The notes: generated by a model from the letters alone, not told the origin. A stretch of DNA of 64,000 nucleotides from Balneola sp. (GCA_017643645.1 JAEPNB010000012.1:41928-105927), one strand, 5' to 3'; shown: positions 54,726 to 63,311, counted from the stretch's first letter. Numbers and translations are program-made.

Positions 54726-55625
54726 TTAATCTTCTGTTGATCCGTCTTTAAGTGAGAATCGAACAACTTTGGCAACTTTTTTAAATCTAAGCAGGGCAGT
54801 TCCGTCTCCTTCTAATTCAATGGTACCTTCAATTACCTTTGAATCCGCTCTGTCGCCTACAGTTTTGTTTAAAATTATGCTGTAAGTAAGCGTTCCGGTT
54901 ACACCTTGTTCCAGATTACCGTTAGCTTCAACGGAGTCTTTTTCGATTGCAACATTCAGGAACTCAATGTCTACAGTAAAGTCTCTGGATACCTGAACGC
55001 TGTCTCTTGTAAAGCCGGAAGCACTTCCCTCTCCGTGATGGGTTCCGTCAATACTTACAATTGAGCTTGTACTATGTAAACCGGCAATAGCGAAAGTATC
55101 TGCACGGGCGAATTCTGAACTTCCTCTTCGGGAATTTACAGAACCTGATTTATTTCCTGTAAAGTCTACACTTTCAATAGAATCAGCATTCGCTCTTGGT
55201 CGTGCTATAAAATCACCTTCAGGAGATTTGAAGATATAAGTATTCAGCAGAGCTATATTTTTACTGAATTCGCCATGATTTACACTACGGTTATATTCTA
55301 ATGTATGTGTGCCGGTATCAGGATCATAAGAATAGGAATAATTGTTTTCTCTTCCTCTTCCGCTTCTGTCATTCGGGTCAACTTTTCTATGATCATTTCC
55401 ATAAGAAATGCCATCATTGTCAACGGTGGAAACGGCATCATACATGCTACTCATGATTCCGGAGTTTTCATCAGATACAGACTCTCCGATAATTTGTGTA
55501 GCCAGTTCGATGTCTTCATCCGAAAGGGTTTCAACATCATTGTTTACCGCAGAGCATGCTGCGAAGGTTACTAAAAGGCTTAAGCCCAGTACAGATAGTT
55601 TTGATATGTTTTGTAAAGATTTCAT
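54726..55625 (-). CDS. Putative lipoprotein of unknown function in the ECF sigma/FecR locus
   Basis: 299 residues from ATG at 55625; the frame is open to 55703 but the signal sequence starts at the internal ATG. The signal peptide ends VTFAAC, a probable lipobox with Cys24. The mature part begins with an acidic stretch (DVETLSDEDIELATQIIGES), then a polar DHRKVDPNDRSGRGRENNYSYSYDP segment and a predicted beta-rich body with repeated strands (HTLEYNRSVNHGEFSKNIALL, GVTGTLTYSIILNKTVGDR). I recognise no family. It lies between the sigma factor and FecR genes, an uncommon position, and is probably a highly expressed product given the terminator right after it (inference). Confidence 0.75.
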   Translation of the reverse strand: MKSLQNISKLSVLGLSLLVTFAACSAVNNDVETLSDEDIELATQIIGESVSDENSGIMSSMYDAVSTVDNDGISYGNDHRKVDPNDRSGRGRENNYSYSYDPDTGTHTLEYNRSVNHGEFSKNIALLNTYIFKSPEGDFIARPRANADSIESVDFTGNKSGSVNSRRGSSEFARADTFAIAGLHSTSSIVSIDGTHHGEGSASGFTRDSVQVSRDFTVDIEFLNVAIEKDSVEANGNLEQGVTGTLTYSIILNKTVGDRADSKVIEGTIELEGDGTALLRFKKVAKVVRFSLKDGSTED

Positions 55626-55742
55626 AGTGATTTCTCTTTTGTTTTGTTTAAAGACATTTGTGTCATTTGCCTTTAATACACGAGTGGAATTAATTACCCC
55701 CAATCCTTTTTAAAAAATCAAAAAACAAATTACAAATAACAG

Positions 55743-56330
55743 TCAACGGTACTGTTTTAATGATTCTCGCATATCTTTTAATGCAAGTCCCATATGATTT
55801 TCAATTGTTTTAACAGATACATCTAATACCTGAGCCGCTTCTTTGTAAGTAAATTCCTGAATAAAACAGAGCCGGAAAACTTCCTGTCTTTTTTCGGGCA
55901 TGGCTGAAATAGCCTTCTCTATTGCGCTGTTAAGCTCAGCTCTTTTGTTATCCTCATCTTCAGGTTCTTCATGGGATGAGTTTTCTTCCGGATCTGCTTC
56001 TTCATCGAATTTGGAGTGATCTCTGAATAGATTCAGCATTCTGGTGTATCCGATTCTGAATAAAAATGCCCGAAGAGACTTAGTTTCGTCAATTTCGTCT
56101 CGTTTTTCCCAAATCATTACAAAAGCTTGCTGAACCAGATCTTTGGCAGCTTCTTTGGCGGTTCCTCTCTTCATTAAATAATTAAGAAGAAATGCATTAT
56201 AGCGGTCAAAAAACTTTTTAAATGCCTCATGATTTCCGTTCTTTATCTTTATAGCAAGTTCCGGGTCGGTTAATTCATCAGAATCAACTGAGGCCAACAA
56301 TAAAATAAGTTGTAGTAATAGTGAGTTCAT
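55743..56330 (-). CDS. ECF-type RNA polymerase sigma factor, Bacteroidota FecI-like
   Basis: 195 residues. Region 2 (about 25-95) has ELAIKIKNGNHEAFKKFFDRYN and AKDLVQQAFVMIWEKRDEIDE; an acidic linker (DEEADPEENSSHEEPEDED) is longer than usual; region 4 (about 135-190) has AISAMPEKRQEVFRLCFIQEFTYKEAAQVLDVSVKTIENHM with the helix-turn-helix. This is the family expanded in Bacteroidota and paired with FecR and TonB receptors. It should drive the locus when released from FecR. The start is ATG at 56330, only 29 bp from the divergent M23 gene. Confidence 0.93.
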   Translation of the reverse strand: MNSLLLQLILLLASVDSDELTDPELAIKIKNGNHEAFKKFFDRYNAFLLNYLMKRGTAKEAAKDLVQQAFVMIWEKRDEIDETKSLRAFLFRIGYTRMLNLFRDHSKFDEEADPEENSSHEEPEDEDNKRAELNSAIEKAISAMPEKRQEVFRLCFIQEFTYKEAAQVLDVSVKTIENHMGLALKDMRESLKQYR

Positions 56331-56359
56331 ATCAGAGAATATAATTGCAAGTAGTGTTA

Positions 56360-57208
56360 ATGAACAAAGAAAGATTTCAGAATATTAAAAGAATGAGACT
56401 GGTCGTGATTGCCCTGTCAGTAATTCTGGTTGTGAGTGGCTTCAGGTTGATACAGGAAAACTCTGTAACCATAGATAAAAGAGAAATAAAAAACGGAGTT
56501 GCACTATACGCATCGAATACTAATTACTATCCTGTAACCATAGAGTTAGATGCCGATCTCACAAATATGACTTCATCAGAAAAAAACCCTCTTATTACAG
56601 TTTTGAAGGGGAGATCGGAGGAAAAAATTGCAGAATTGAAGGTGAAAGATCCAAAATCATCCTGGGGAATGAAGTACAGTTATATATTCTATCAGGGTAG
56701 TATTTTTGCAAAACATAATGATAAAATGGGTTATAGGCTTCCGTTTAAAATCGGAGAAAAGCATCGTTTAGATCAGGGATACAATGGAAATTTTTCTCAT
56801 AGTGGAGAAAGTAGGTATTCTTTGGATTTCAATATGGAAGAGGGAACAGAAATTTATTCCTCAAGAGCAGGAATTGTTGTGGAAACAGAGGAAAGTTATT
56901 CTAAAGGAGGAAGTGATAAATCATTTTTAGATAAAGCTAATTATGTAACCATTTTGCATGATGACGGTACTTTTGCCCAATATTCGCATCTCAGAAAGAA
57001 CGGCGTTACTGTAAGAATAGGACAGAAAGTTAAAGTCGGAGAAAGAATAGGATATTCCGGAGCTACTGGTTATGTAACAGGACCGCATCTGCACTTCACG
57101 GTTTTAAAAGCAAAAAAGGGCGGAGGTTTTATTTCAATACCAGTCAAATTTGCCACCAAAGATGGGATCATAACACTAAAAGAAAAAGAAACCTATACAG
57201 CTTATTAG
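56360..57208 (+). CDS. M23-family peptidoglycan metallopeptidase
   Basis: 282 residues from ATG at 56360; a TTG at 56345 would add five residues and nearly touch the divergent sigma gene. One N-terminal membrane segment or uncleaved signal (MRLVVIALSVILVVSGF). The LytM domain (about 150-265) has the zinc ligands in SHSGESRYSLDFNMEEGTEIYSSRAGIV (His and Asp) and GPHLHFTV, so it looks active. Such enzymes cut peptide cross-links in peptidoglycan in the periplasm. The preceding 120 residues are a beta-rich domain of unknown kind. Confidence 0.9.
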   Translation: MNKERFQNIKRMRLVVIALSVILVVSGFRLIQENSVTIDKREIKNGVALYASNTNYYPVTIELDADLTNMTSSEKNPLITVLKGRSEEKIAELKVKDPKSSWGMKYSYIFYQGSIFAKHNDKMGYRLPFKIGEKHRLDQGYNGNFSHSGESRYSLDFNMEEGTEIYSSRAGIVVETEESYSKGGSDKSFLDKANYVTILHDDGTFAQYSHLRKNGVTVRIGQKVKVGERIGYSGATGYVTGPHLHFTVLKAKKGGGFISIPVKFATKDGIITLKEKETYTAY

Positions 57209-57229
57209 CTAGCTAAATTTCAATCTTAA

Positions 57230-57257
57230 GTTGGTTATTGGTTATTGAGTGTTGTTT
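57230..57257. repeat. Solo heptad-periodic tract abutting the SPFH stop codon
   Basis: Four 7-bp units (gttggtt, attggtt, attgagt, gttgttt) run up to and into the stop codon of the minus-strand SPFH gene (57256-57258). The unit resembles that of the tract at 11458-11520. It lies between convergent genes. Confidence 0.6.
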
Positions 57258-58191
57258 ACTTTTTCTCCTCATTAAACTCCTCCAAAGACAACCCTTTCAT
57301 AACCGCATCGTAGCTGGAAATATCCTTTGGCAGAATGATATCGTTTTTATCCTGACCTAAACCTTCCAATGTTTCTAAGTATTTTTCAGAAAGGCGAAGT
57401 TTCATAGCATCTGCACCCATAGGTTGCGAAAGTGCGTAGGCAATTTTTTCTATGGAAATGGCAGTAGCTTCCGCAATGGATTCAATTTCATTAGCCAAAC
57501 CTTCTGCTTCATTAATTTGTCGTTGCATTTCGGCTTCAGATATATTCACCATTTCAGCTTTAATACCTTCTGCATCATTAATTTTGGAGCCTTGTACCCC
57601 TTCAGATTTGGCAATAACAGCGCGACGATCACGCTCTGCTGTCATCTGTCGCTCCATTGCATTTTGTACTGTTCTTGGGGTAAGAATATTTTTTATTTCG
57701 TAGCGGTGCACTTTAATTCCCCAAGGCATTTCTATTTCACTGAGCACTTTTACTACTTCCTTACTCATAAAAGCACGCTCTTCAAAGGTCTGATCGAGAT
57801 CCATCAATCCGATAACAGAACGGGTGGTAGTCTGTGCTAACTGAATAGCAGCATAACGATAATTCGTAACTCCGTAGCTTGCATTTACGGGATCGGTAAC
57901 ACTCAAATATATTACTCCGTCCACTTCTACTTTTACATTATCTTTAGTGAAACACTCCTGAGGTTCAACTTCGATCGTTTCTTCACGGAGGTCTTGCTTA
58001 TAGACAACTTTATCAATAAACGGAACCAATGCATGAAATCCGGGGCCAAGTGTTTTGTGATAATTACCTAATCGTTCTACAATAAATGAATACTGGTTAG
58101 GAACCAGTCTTAATGATTTGATCACTTTAAAGATCACAAAAAGAGTAATGAGACCTACTAAAATCTTACTTACTAGTTCTACAATTTCCAT
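57256..58191 (-). CDS. SPFH/stomatin-like membrane protein 1
   Basis: 311 residues. An N-terminal membrane helix (IVELVSKILVGLITLFVIFKVI) is followed by the SPFH domain (about 30-190): NQYSFIVERLGNYHKTLGPGFHALVPFIDKV, ITKDNVKVEVDGVIYLSVTDPVNASYG-type core and WGIKVHRYEIKNILTPRTVQNAM. A coiled coil follows (about 185-265, alternating Glu/Ala with Lys/Arg), ending in a short tail. These proteins assemble into large membrane-bound cages and are thought to organise membrane domains or proteases. The paralogue starts 2 bp upstream and an NfeD-like gene precedes both, a common operon. Confidence 0.92.
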   Translation of the reverse strand: MEIVELVSKILVGLITLFVIFKVIKSLRLVPNQYSFIVERLGNYHKTLGPGFHALVPFIDKVVYKQDLREETIEVEPQECFTKDNVKVEVDGVIYLSVTDPVNASYGVTNYRYAAIQLAQTTTRSVIGLMDLDQTFEERAFMSKEVVKVLSEIEMPWGIKVHRYEIKNILTPRTVQNAMERQMTAERDRRAVIAKSEGVQGSKINDAEGIKAEMVNISEAEMQRQINEAEGLANEIESIAEATAISIEKIAYALSQPMGADAMKLRLSEKYLETLEGLGQDKNDIILPKDISSYDAVMKGLSLEEFNEEKK

Positions 58192-58193
58192 AA

Positions 58194-59129
58194 TCAGTTT
58201 TCTCCTTTAATTTCTTTACTCTTCGTATGGTCGCTCACCTTGCTTACACCTTCGAAAAAGGTTTTCAAATTAGCTGTTTCTGTTGGAAGCACAGAAACGT
58301 TTGAATTTTTAAGTATAGACCCGAATTTTTCTATGTACTGTTCCACCAGTTTGGTACGAACAGCAAGTTCCCCACCCGGTTTTTGCATGGCTTCAGCTAT
58401 ACGTTGAATTCCATTGGCTGTGGCATTAGCAATCAATTCAATCTCTTTTGCTTTACCTTTTGCTTCATTTATTCTACGTTGGCGAGCACCTTCTGAAATA
58501 AGAATCTGGCTTCGTTGCTCACCTTCAGATTCATTGATTCTTGCCTGACGAAAACCTTCGGAATGAGTGATCTCAGCTCGCTTTTCACGCTCTGCTTCCA
58601 TCTGCTTTTCCATGGTGTCCACGATCTCGTTGGAAGGACGAATATTTTTAATCTCGTACCGAAGTACTTTAATTCCCCAGGGGCCTGCCGCTTTATCAAT
58701 TTCCCGAACGATATTTTCATTCATGGTTTCTCGCTCAGAAAACGTATCGTCTAAGGTAATCTTACCAACTTCAGATCGCATTGTGGTTTGAGCCAGATTA
58801 ATAGCTGCCGCCTGATAATTATTGATTCCGTAACTGGCTTTATGAGCGTCCATTACTTTGATGTACACCAAACCATCAACAGCCACTTCAATATTGTCTT
58901 TAGTGATACAGGTTTGGCTTGGAACGTCCAAGACCTGTTCCCGCATTTCACGTCTGTAAGCAGGCCGATCTGCAAATGGAATCAAGAAATGAAACCCGGG
59001 TTTTAAGTTCTTTTTGAATTTTCCGAGTCGCTCTTGAATTACTTCTTCTCTCATTTCCACGATGATAAATAATCGGGTAAGAATAAAGTAAAGAACTAAA
59101 ATAGCGATAAGAATTGGAGTCCAAATCAT
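58194..59129 (-). CDS. SPFH/stomatin-like membrane protein 2
   Basis: 311 residues, the same length as its downstream paralogue. N-terminal helix TPILIAILVLYFILTRLFIIV; SPFH domain with EERLGKFKKNLKPGFHFLIPFADRPAYRRE-type start, TKDNIEVAVDGLVYIKVMDAHKASYGI and WGIKVLRYEIKNIRPSNEIVDTM; coiled coil with repeated (E)GxRQARINESEG units; a C-terminal GSILKNSNVSVLPTETANLKTFFEG similar to the STOML2-type tail. Two paralogous SPFH proteins in one operon may form a mixed assembly (inference). It starts 8 bp after the NfeD-like gene. Confidence 0.92.
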   Translation of the reverse strand: MIWTPILIAILVLYFILTRLFIIVEMREEVIQERLGKFKKNLKPGFHFLIPFADRPAYRREMREQVLDVPSQTCITKDNIEVAVDGLVYIKVMDAHKASYGINNYQAAAINLAQTTMRSEVGKITLDDTFSERETMNENIVREIDKAAGPWGIKVLRYEIKNIRPSNEIVDTMEKQMEAEREKRAEITHSEGFRQARINESEGEQRSQILISEGARQRRINEAKGKAKEIELIANATANGIQRIAEAMQKPGGELAVRTKLVEQYIEKFGSILKNSNVSVLPTETANLKTFFEGVSKVSDHTKSKEIKGEN

Positions 59130-59137
59130 GATGGTTC

Positions 59138-59632
59138 TTAATTTTTGTCTTTAAGTTTCTGTGAAGTTGGTTCCTGGATTTGATCCACAGGTTCTACGAT
59201 CCAGGTCGTGTTTTCACGATATTTGATTTTCACTTTTGTGCCCGCAGGAACTTCGCCGGAAAGCGTTCTGGCTTGCCAGGAAATTCCCTGGAAACGAATT
59301 CGGCCTTCATCATTATGTTCGTTCAATGGTTCAACTACCTGTACGATCTGATCCATTGCTTCATAATCTTCATCGGCCAGTTTGTAAGAAGTTTCTGCTT
59401 TTAAATATTTCCTGATCAAAGGCATTGCCAAAAGAGTTATACCCGCAGAAGTAAATATCCATGCCATAGTTGCAGTAATCGGGTCGTCCAGAAAACCCAG
59501 GAAACGGGCAAGCGCAATGAGTAGTCCACTGGCTCCTAAGATCAATGCCATACCGCTTGGAATCACAAATTCGAGTAACATCAGGATGACTCCACCAATT
59601 AAAAAGATCCAGGTAAGTAGTTCGCTGTCCAT
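59138..59632 (-). CDS. NfeD-like membrane protein, short form
   Basis: 164 residues from ATG at 59632 (MDSELLTWIFLIGG); a longer frame to 59671 would add 13 polar residues before the first helix and is less likely. Two or three membrane helices (LTWIFLIGGVILMLLEFVIP, MALILGASGLLIALARF, MAWIFTSAGITLLAMPL) are followed by a C-terminal OB-fold domain (about 105-155, VVEPLNEHNDEGRIRFQGISWQARTLSGEVPAGTKVKI). The protease domain of long NfeD proteins is absent. The short form partners SPFH proteins, and both follow here on the same transcript. Confidence 0.9.
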   Translation of the reverse strand: MDSELLTWIFLIGGVILMLLEFVIPSGMALILGASGLLIALARFLGFLDDPITATMAWIFTSAGITLLAMPLIRKYLKAETSYKLADEDYEAMDQIVQVVEPLNEHNDEGRIRFQGISWQARTLSGEVPAGTKVKIKYRENTTWIVEPVDQIQEPTSQKLKDKN

Positions 59633-59761
59633 AGCTTTGTGATGAATTTTACTGTCTTTAGTAGATACCAAATTGCGAGATAAAAATCTTGTTTACTTGG
59701 CACTAATTTTGCATTTATTTGGGAGTAAATACAATTAAGTCATTCAGAGTGGTAGCGATGA

Positions 59762-59860
59762 ATCTGCACAATTATTTATATGCTGAGAATAGTTGTGCAG
59801 ATCCTTCGGAAGTATCCTCAGGATGACTACATAGGTCATCCTGAACGAGTTCGGAATGAC
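59762..59860. repeat. Dispersed-type hairpin repeat upstream of the ABC exporter
   Basis: A 10-bp stem ATCTGCACAA / TTGTGCAGAT (59762-59771 with 59793-59802) is followed by a 9-bp stem CAGGATGAC / GTCATCCTG (59819-59827 with 59835-59843) and GGAATGAC. Stem sequences of this kind occur as dispersed intergenic repeats in many bacteria. It ends about 20 bp before the exporter ATG. Confidence 0.7.
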
Positions 59861-59879
59861 GATTGTTTAAAAACAGAAC

Positions 59880-61673
59880 ATGCCCGATAAAAAAGAAGAC
59901 CAAAAGAAAAATCACTCCATTGCTTCCTTAAAGGATACGCTGATCAAGATTTTTGCGCTTAGCAAGCCTTACAGAGGAAGATTCTACTTCGCAACGGTTG
60001 TAGTATTGCTGGCTTCAGGAATCTGGCTTACGGTTCCGCTTGGACTGAGAGAACTACTGGATGCCGTCTTCGAAAAAGGAGATGGCAGTTTACTGAACCT
60101 ACTCGCCATTGGTTTGATAGGTTTGTTTGTACTTCAATCACTGTTCAGTTTCACCGGAAACTATTTTCTGGAATGGGTTGGAGAAAGAGTAGTCACCGAT
60201 CTCCGGAAAAAAGTTTATGAGCATCTTCATCGATTGGGATTCAAGTTCTTTGCGGAGAGACGTTTAGGTGAGATCACTTCACGGCTTACAAACGATGTAG
60301 GTTCCATCAGAACAGCGTTGACGGATTCATTACCACAATTATTAACGATCTCTTTTTCGCTGATCGGTTCCGTTTCGCTGATGGTTGCATTGAACTGGCG
60401 ATTAAGTGCAGTGATTTTCGTAACAGTGCCGTTTGTGACCATTGCGACTCGTTATTTCGGGCAGAAGATCAGAAAACTTTCCCGAGGAATCCAGGATGAA
60501 TTGGCGGATTCAACAGCTGTGGCAGAAGATGCGCTTGGAGCTGTTCGTCTGGTGAAAGCTTTCGTTCGTGAAACCTATGAAGTAACCCGCTATTCTGATT
60601 CTATTGAGAAATTATTCGGAACTGTCCGGAAGAAAGTAGTGCTTACTCAATTGTTCTGGAGCGGAGTTGGAATCATGTTCATGGGCACATTGGTAGTTAT
60701 TTTCTGGTATGGAGGGAAAGAAGTTCTTGAAGGGCGATTAAGCGCGGGAGATCTGGTGGCGTTCATCATTTATGCGTTGAATATTTCCCGGTCCATCAGC
60801 CAGACTTCCAGATTATACACGGCAGTAAATACTGCAGCCGGAGCTTCAGAAAGGATTTTTGAGTTGTTGGATGAAATTCCTGAAATTGATGATAAGCCGG
60901 ATGCAATTGAAGTAATCGATGTGGAAGGAGAATTGGAATTCAGTGAAGTTGGTTTCAGATATGAAGAAGAGCGACCGGTTTTAAAGAATATCAGCTTTAA
61001 AGCAAAAGCAGGAGAGACGATCGCATTGGTTGGACCGAGTGGAGCGGGAAAGACGACATTGCTTAATCTGATCCCAAGATTTTACGATGTTGAAAAAGGA
61101 GAGATAAAGCTGGACGGAACTCCAATCAGCGACCTGAAAGTAAAATCATTTCGGGAGCATATATCCATTGTGCCGCAGGAAGTTCACTTGTTCAGTACCA
61201 CAATAAAAGACAATTTAAAGTACGGAAAACTGGATGCTACAGATGAAGAGATCATTCAGGCTGCTGAAGATGCAAACGCCCATGATTTTATTATCGAACA
61301 TCCTGATGGATATGATTCACTGATCGGTGAAAAAGGAGTGAAGCTAAGCGGTGGACAACGACAGAGAATGGCTATCGCACGGGCTATTCTGAAAAACCCC
61401 GAAATTCTGCTTTTGGATGAAGCAACTTCTTCGTTGGATTCCGAATCGGAAGCACAGGTTCAGGAAGCGTTAAACCGATTGATGAAAGGCAGAACGACGT
61501 TTGTGATCGCTCACCGATTGTCCACCATTCAAAATGCAGACCGAATTCTGGTACTGGATAAAGGCGAAATCGTAGAAGAAGGAACGCATACCGAATTACT
61601 TGCCAAAGGCGGATTATACAGCCATTTATATGAATTGCAGTTCAGGGATTTAGCTGGGGAAACTTTGAGTTGA
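59880..61673 (+). CDS. MsbA-like ABC exporter, half-transporter
   Basis: 597 residues, typical for a homodimeric type IV exporter. Six membrane helices (about 30-330) with the coupling motif LADSTAVAEDALGAVRLVKAF, then a nucleotide-binding domain: A-loop GFRYEEERPVL, Walker A GPSGAGKTT, Q-loop IVPQEVHLFS, signature KLSGGQRQRMAIARAIL, Walker B ILLLDEATSSLDSES and switch His in VIAHRLSTI. All catalytic residues are present. MsbA flips lipid A-core or other lipids across the inner membrane; drug export is the alternative, and the sequence does not decide between them. No neighbours with a related function; its upstream region is occupied by a dispersed hairpin repeat. Confidence 0.92.
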   Translation: MPDKKEDQKKNHSIASLKDTLIKIFALSKPYRGRFYFATVVVLLASGIWLTVPLGLRELLDAVFEKGDGSLLNLLAIGLIGLFVLQSLFSFTGNYFLEWVGERVVTDLRKKVYEHLHRLGFKFFAERRLGEITSRLTNDVGSIRTALTDSLPQLLTISFSLIGSVSLMVALNWRLSAVIFVTVPFVTIATRYFGQKIRKLSRGIQDELADSTAVAEDALGAVRLVKAFVRETYEVTRYSDSIEKLFGTVRKKVVLTQLFWSGVGIMFMGTLVVIFWYGGKEVLEGRLSAGDLVAFIIYALNISRSISQTSRLYTAVNTAAGASERIFELLDEIPEIDDKPDAIEVIDVEGELEFSEVGFRYEEERPVLKNISFKAKAGETIALVGPSGAGKTTLLNLIPRFYDVEKGEIKLDGTPISDLKVKSFREHISIVPQEVHLFSTTIKDNLKYGKLDATDEEIIQAAEDANAHDFIIEHPDGYDSLIGEKGVKLSGGQRQRMAIARAILKNPEILLLDEATSSLDSESEAQVQEALNRLMKGRTTFVIAHRLSTIQNADRILVLDKGEIVEEGTHTELLAKGGLYSHLYELQFRDLAGETLS

Positions 61674-61709
61674 GAAGAACAGGAATTAGTTCAAGGTCTG
61701 GCTTTAGTT

Positions 61710-61825
61710 CTCGTTCCGAACGTCCCGTTCGGAATGCAATGTAGAGGCTCTGCCTCGTCTGCTTCAATTTGTTATAGGAAGCAGGAGCTTCCGATGGGCG
61801 TTCCCAAGCAGAGCTTGGGAACGAG
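61710..61825. repeat. 116-bp element with 8-bp terminal inverted repeats and internal hairpins
   Basis: Perfect ends CTCGTTCC (61710-61717) and GGAACGAG (61818-61825). Inside are four small hairpins: GAACG/CGTTC, GAGGC/GCCTC, GAAGC/GCTTC and GTTCCCAAGC/GCTTGGGAAC. No coding capacity. It is a MITE- or REP-like unit located 37 bp after the exporter stop codon. Confidence 0.8.
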
Positions 61826-61831
61826 GTTAAA

Positions 61832-62074
61832 TCAATATTGGATATATTCAATAACTAGTATTAAACCCACAAATAAACCCAATCCAATTAAAGCCCAGCA
61901 AAAAATAGATACCAGATTTATTAAAAAATAACTGGTTGGCCAAACTCCATCAGGTTTCTGTGGAAGCCGGTTTTTAGTAATTTCTATTCCTTTACGTAGT
62001 AAAAAGCCAATTAAAGAAGCAGATACACTTACTATAAGACCGATGACTAAGCTTCCATTAAAAAGGTTAAGCAT
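61832..62074 (-). CDS. Small two-helix membrane protein of unknown function
   Basis: 80 residues with two hydrophobic stretches (about 8-26, SLVIGLIVSVSASLIGFLL, and 50-76, FLINLVSIFCWALIGLGLFVGLILVI) separated by a polar KNRLPQKPDGVWPTS loop. No family recognised. It is flanked by the 116-bp repeat element on one side and by the long repeat at 62117-62303 on the other, so it lies in the accessory tail. Composition is compatible with a real gene; no visible Shine-Dalgarno. Confidence 0.6.
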   Translation of the reverse strand: MLNLFNGSLVIGLIVSVSASLIGFLLRKGIEITKNRLPQKPDGVWPTSYFLINLVSIFCWALIGLGLFVGLILVIEYIQY

Positions 62075-62116
62075 GGCTATTCACATTTCGTCAATAAGTG
62101 ATTATTTATTTAATCG

Positions 62117-62303
62117 AAGTAACTAAATAATTTTATTGCTTACAAGTACGAACCCATCCCTGTCCCTTCTCTTAGTCAAGGGAAGGGGACGTGCTAATTA
62201 ATATCTGAGTAGATTAAAGAGTCTCCCTCCCTGATGTTAGGGAGGGAACAAGGGTGGGTCAGAGAATTGGCTAGAAAATTTAATACGAATTCAGTATTGT
62301 TTC
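62117..62303 (+). repeat. DUF559-associated repeat, copy R1
   Basis: Collinear with R2 (63361-63549) from aagtaact through gaattcagtattgttt, with about 85 % or better identity by eye. It contains hairpin 1 (CCCTT...AAGGG near 62160-62185), an AT-rich spacer, and hairpin 2 (CTCCCTCCCT/AGGGAGGGA near 62222-62247) followed by ACAAGGGTGGGTC. No DUF559 gene follows this copy. It fills most of the 332-bp gap 62075-62406. Confidence 0.85.
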
Positions 62304-62377
62304 TCATCCAGTGCTTCCCGTTCAAAATGTGGCTTTGTGGCCTTTCAGGAGGTTAAACGTAAAATGAGCAAGGAAGA

Positions 62378-62415
62378 GCGAGGCACGTCCGCCGTTAATT
62401 CGCTTTTTATGCAAA
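62378..62415 (-). repeat. attC-like segment at the 3' end of the orphan gene
   Basis: On the minus strand TTTGCATAA, containing the gene's TAA stop, is followed by GCG, TTAA and GGCGG boxes. The reverse complement of the segment 5' of the same gene (63312-63344) shows the same boxes in order, so the gene has inverted flanks of integron-cassette style. Confidence 0.35.
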
Positions 62416-63291
62416 TCGTTTTTCTCTAATTCGATAATGAAGTTGAAGAAAAGTCGATCCCCAAAATTTAAAAATGTGATCTGTTCGTAATTCATCGTTT
62501 TCATCAAGATAAACATGAATGGTTTCTTTAATTGCATTCACATATTTTACATACGCTTTATCACTTGAAGAATAAACAAGAAGATAGAACCCTCCATCGC
62601 CAAACTCATTTCCCGAAGAGTGCAGTTTAAGTGATCCATCATCCATATTTTCAGGCCAAAGAATCACTGTTGCATTTCCATTCGGAAGCGGGAAAACTAC
62701 TTTTACGCATTCATATCCTAAATTTGGTGGAGTACAGGAAGTATAAGCTCCGGCATAAATCACATTTTTCGTCTTAACAACTTTCCTTAGCCATCCAACA
62801 TATTTAGTCTTATTCATTTCATTTTTAAGAGCAATTATTTCAGATGTAATTCCAAGTGATGAATCCAGTGCTGAAACTGGAAGATTTAATTGTTGGATGC
62901 GTGTACTAAATAATTTTGAAAGCAACCAGCCAAAGGGCTTGGCTGGAGTTGACCATTCAGACCAGATATCTAATTCAAATCTGCTAGTATTTTCATAGAA
63001 ATCAATAATCCGAGGATTAACTTTATCAGAGCTAAACTGACTACTATTTAAATGTGAAAAGTCCTCAACCAATCCTTCTTCTGAACCTGTTTCAATAGTC
63101 AGTTTATTCTTAGTAGCAAATTCTTCGAAGTATGATTCCCCAATTATCTTTGGTTCGCCAGTTGGACCATCAAGCCAATTCTCATAATGTGGATTGATTT
63201 TGACCCTTGAGGATTTGACCCAAAGTTGAGTCAACCAATCTGATAAGTAACCTCTTTTTCCGTCTATCCACGGAGTTGAAAAATCGGACAT
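62407..63291 (-). CDS. Orphan protein of unknown function in a cassette-like setting
   Basis: 294 residues, soluble, no signal peptide. It is rich in aromatic residues (WIDGKRGYLSDWLTQLWVK, RFELDIWSEWSTPAKPFGWLLSK, YIYAGAYTS-type strands) and has a C-terminal half that looks beta-rich (NATVILWPENMDDGSLKLHSSGNEFGDGGFYLLVY). I recognise no family. The stop codon lies within a GCATAA box and the upstream side carries the inverted counterpart, as in integron gene cassettes. It is alone between the repeat copies R1 and R2. Start is ATG at 63291. Confidence 0.7.
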   Translation of the reverse strand: MSDFSTPWIDGKRGYLSDWLTQLWVKSSRVKINPHYENWLDGPTGEPKIIGESYFEEFATKNKLTIETGSEEGLVEDFSHLNSSQFSSDKVNPRIIDFYENTSRFELDIWSEWSTPAKPFGWLLSKLFSTRIQQLNLPVSALDSSLGITSEIIALKNEMNKTKYVGWLRKVVKTKNVIYAGAYTSCTPPNLGYECVKVVFPLPNGNATVILWPENMDDGSLKLHSSGNEFGDGGFYLLVYSSSDKAYVKYVNAIKETIHVYLDENDELRTDHIFKFWGSTFLQLHYRIREKRFA

Positions 63292-63311
63292 GAGTAGTAG
63301 CTAAGAATTGG

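Noticed and set aside
57424..57840. 138-codon open frame antisense to an SPFH gene
   Set aside because: Phe/His-rich shadow of the coiled-coil region on the other strand.
61642..61931. Two overlapping open frames of 65-69 codons around 61.6-61.9 kb
   Set aside because: They cross the 116-bp repeat element and have no motif.
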